In this document: piece after piece, positions 63,941 to 64,000 of the stretch | Numbering within the stretch: position 1 is the stretch's first letter | Layout: each line of letters starts with the position of its first letter | Assembly: GCF_041435355.1 (NCBI RefSeq) | Contig: NZ_CP108442.1 | Span: 2,294,001-2,358,000, forward strand | Direction of reading: 5' to 3' | Origin: Streptomyces sp. NBC_01276 | Lineage (GTDB): Bacteria; Actinomycetota; Actinomycetes; Streptomycetales; Streptomycetaceae | Length of the DNA stretch: 64,000 bases | Position numbers and translations under genes: made by a program | The notes under the pieces: generated by a model | Told to the model about the DNA's origin: nothing | What the model saw: the letters and a program-made list of their open reading frames with translations, nothing else | Databases searched by the model: none

Positions 63941-64000
63941 CTCGTACTCCCTTGTCGCGTTTCTCCGGCACCTCGTTCGGTGTGATCCAAGATTCGCTTC

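Overview
The window is high-GC DNA, with strongly G/C-ended codons, many GTG starts and GGAGG-type ribosome sites. Two complete conservons (cvn), a monofunctional proline dehydrogenase with a separate P5C dehydrogenase, an acyl-CoA carboxylase beta/epsilon pair and an ilvBNC attenuator with an I-L-V-L leader peptide all point to Streptomyces. From memory, the gene order resembles the core S. coelicolor chromosome from about SCO5550 down to SCO5505. I see no insertion sequence, prophage, CRISPR array or large foreign island, so this is core chromosome with small accessory genes.

Layout. 1-4.8 kb: five tRNA genes (three identical Glu, two identical Gln), a HAD hydrolase, a DUF4241 protein, gltX, an FAH-family hydrolase and a small repeat protein. 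5.3-15.7 kb: two tandem cvnABCD operons, each closed by a strong hairpin. 15.8-18.8 kb: methyltransferase, glycosyltransferase and a secreted collagen-like protein. 19-25 kb: accB-accE, a YceI protein, a membrane protein and citramalate synthase (cimA) with a candidate attenuator. 25-31 kb: TetR, agmatine deiminase and a fused urease-like ureAB-ureC, divergent from an NCS1 permease. 31-33.6 kb: ilvE, leuB and a 43-residue small protein. 33.9-41.5 kb: LysR/reductase pair, a Tat-exported phospholipase C with a Pho-box-like site, an AAC(2')-like acetyltransferase coupled to a SMI1/KNR4 protein, a phosphatase, an iodotyrosine-deiodinase-like flavoprotein and a lipoprotein. 41.6-48 kb: proline catabolism (pruA, PRODH, PucR-type regulator) and a TetR/MFS efflux pair. 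48-53.8 kb: serA, ilvC, ilvN, ilvB. 53.8-64 kb: a membrane PAS-GGDEF-EAL protein with a degenerate EAL domain, dehydrogenases, a large LuxR-type ATPase regulator and two small proteins.

How the genes fit together. Branched-chain amino acid synthesis dominates: ilvB/N/C, ilvE, leuB and cimA are scattered over about 30 kb, and serA is also here. Glutamate metabolism is linked through gltX, the tRNA-Glu/Gln genes and proline oxidation. In bacteria lacking GlnRS, GluRS charges both tRNA-Glu and tRNA-Gln, so the enzyme and both substrates are encoded within 4 kb.

Most unusual points: (i) the two conservons share runs of up to 230 identical bases in cvnD and about 120 in cvnB, while cvnA and cvnC have diverged, which suggests gene conversion; (ii) the urease-like enzyme keeps the metal ligands but lacks the active-site flap cysteine and part of a loop, has no accessory genes here, and sits with agmatine deiminase, TetR and a permease, a possible unrecognised nitrogen-salvage module; (iii) the flavoprotein at 39976-40677 keeps the Glu-Tyr-Lys substrate triad of animal iodotyrosine deiodinase; (iv) several promoters place TANNNT 6-7 nt before an ATG with no ribosome site, so leaderless transcripts are likely.
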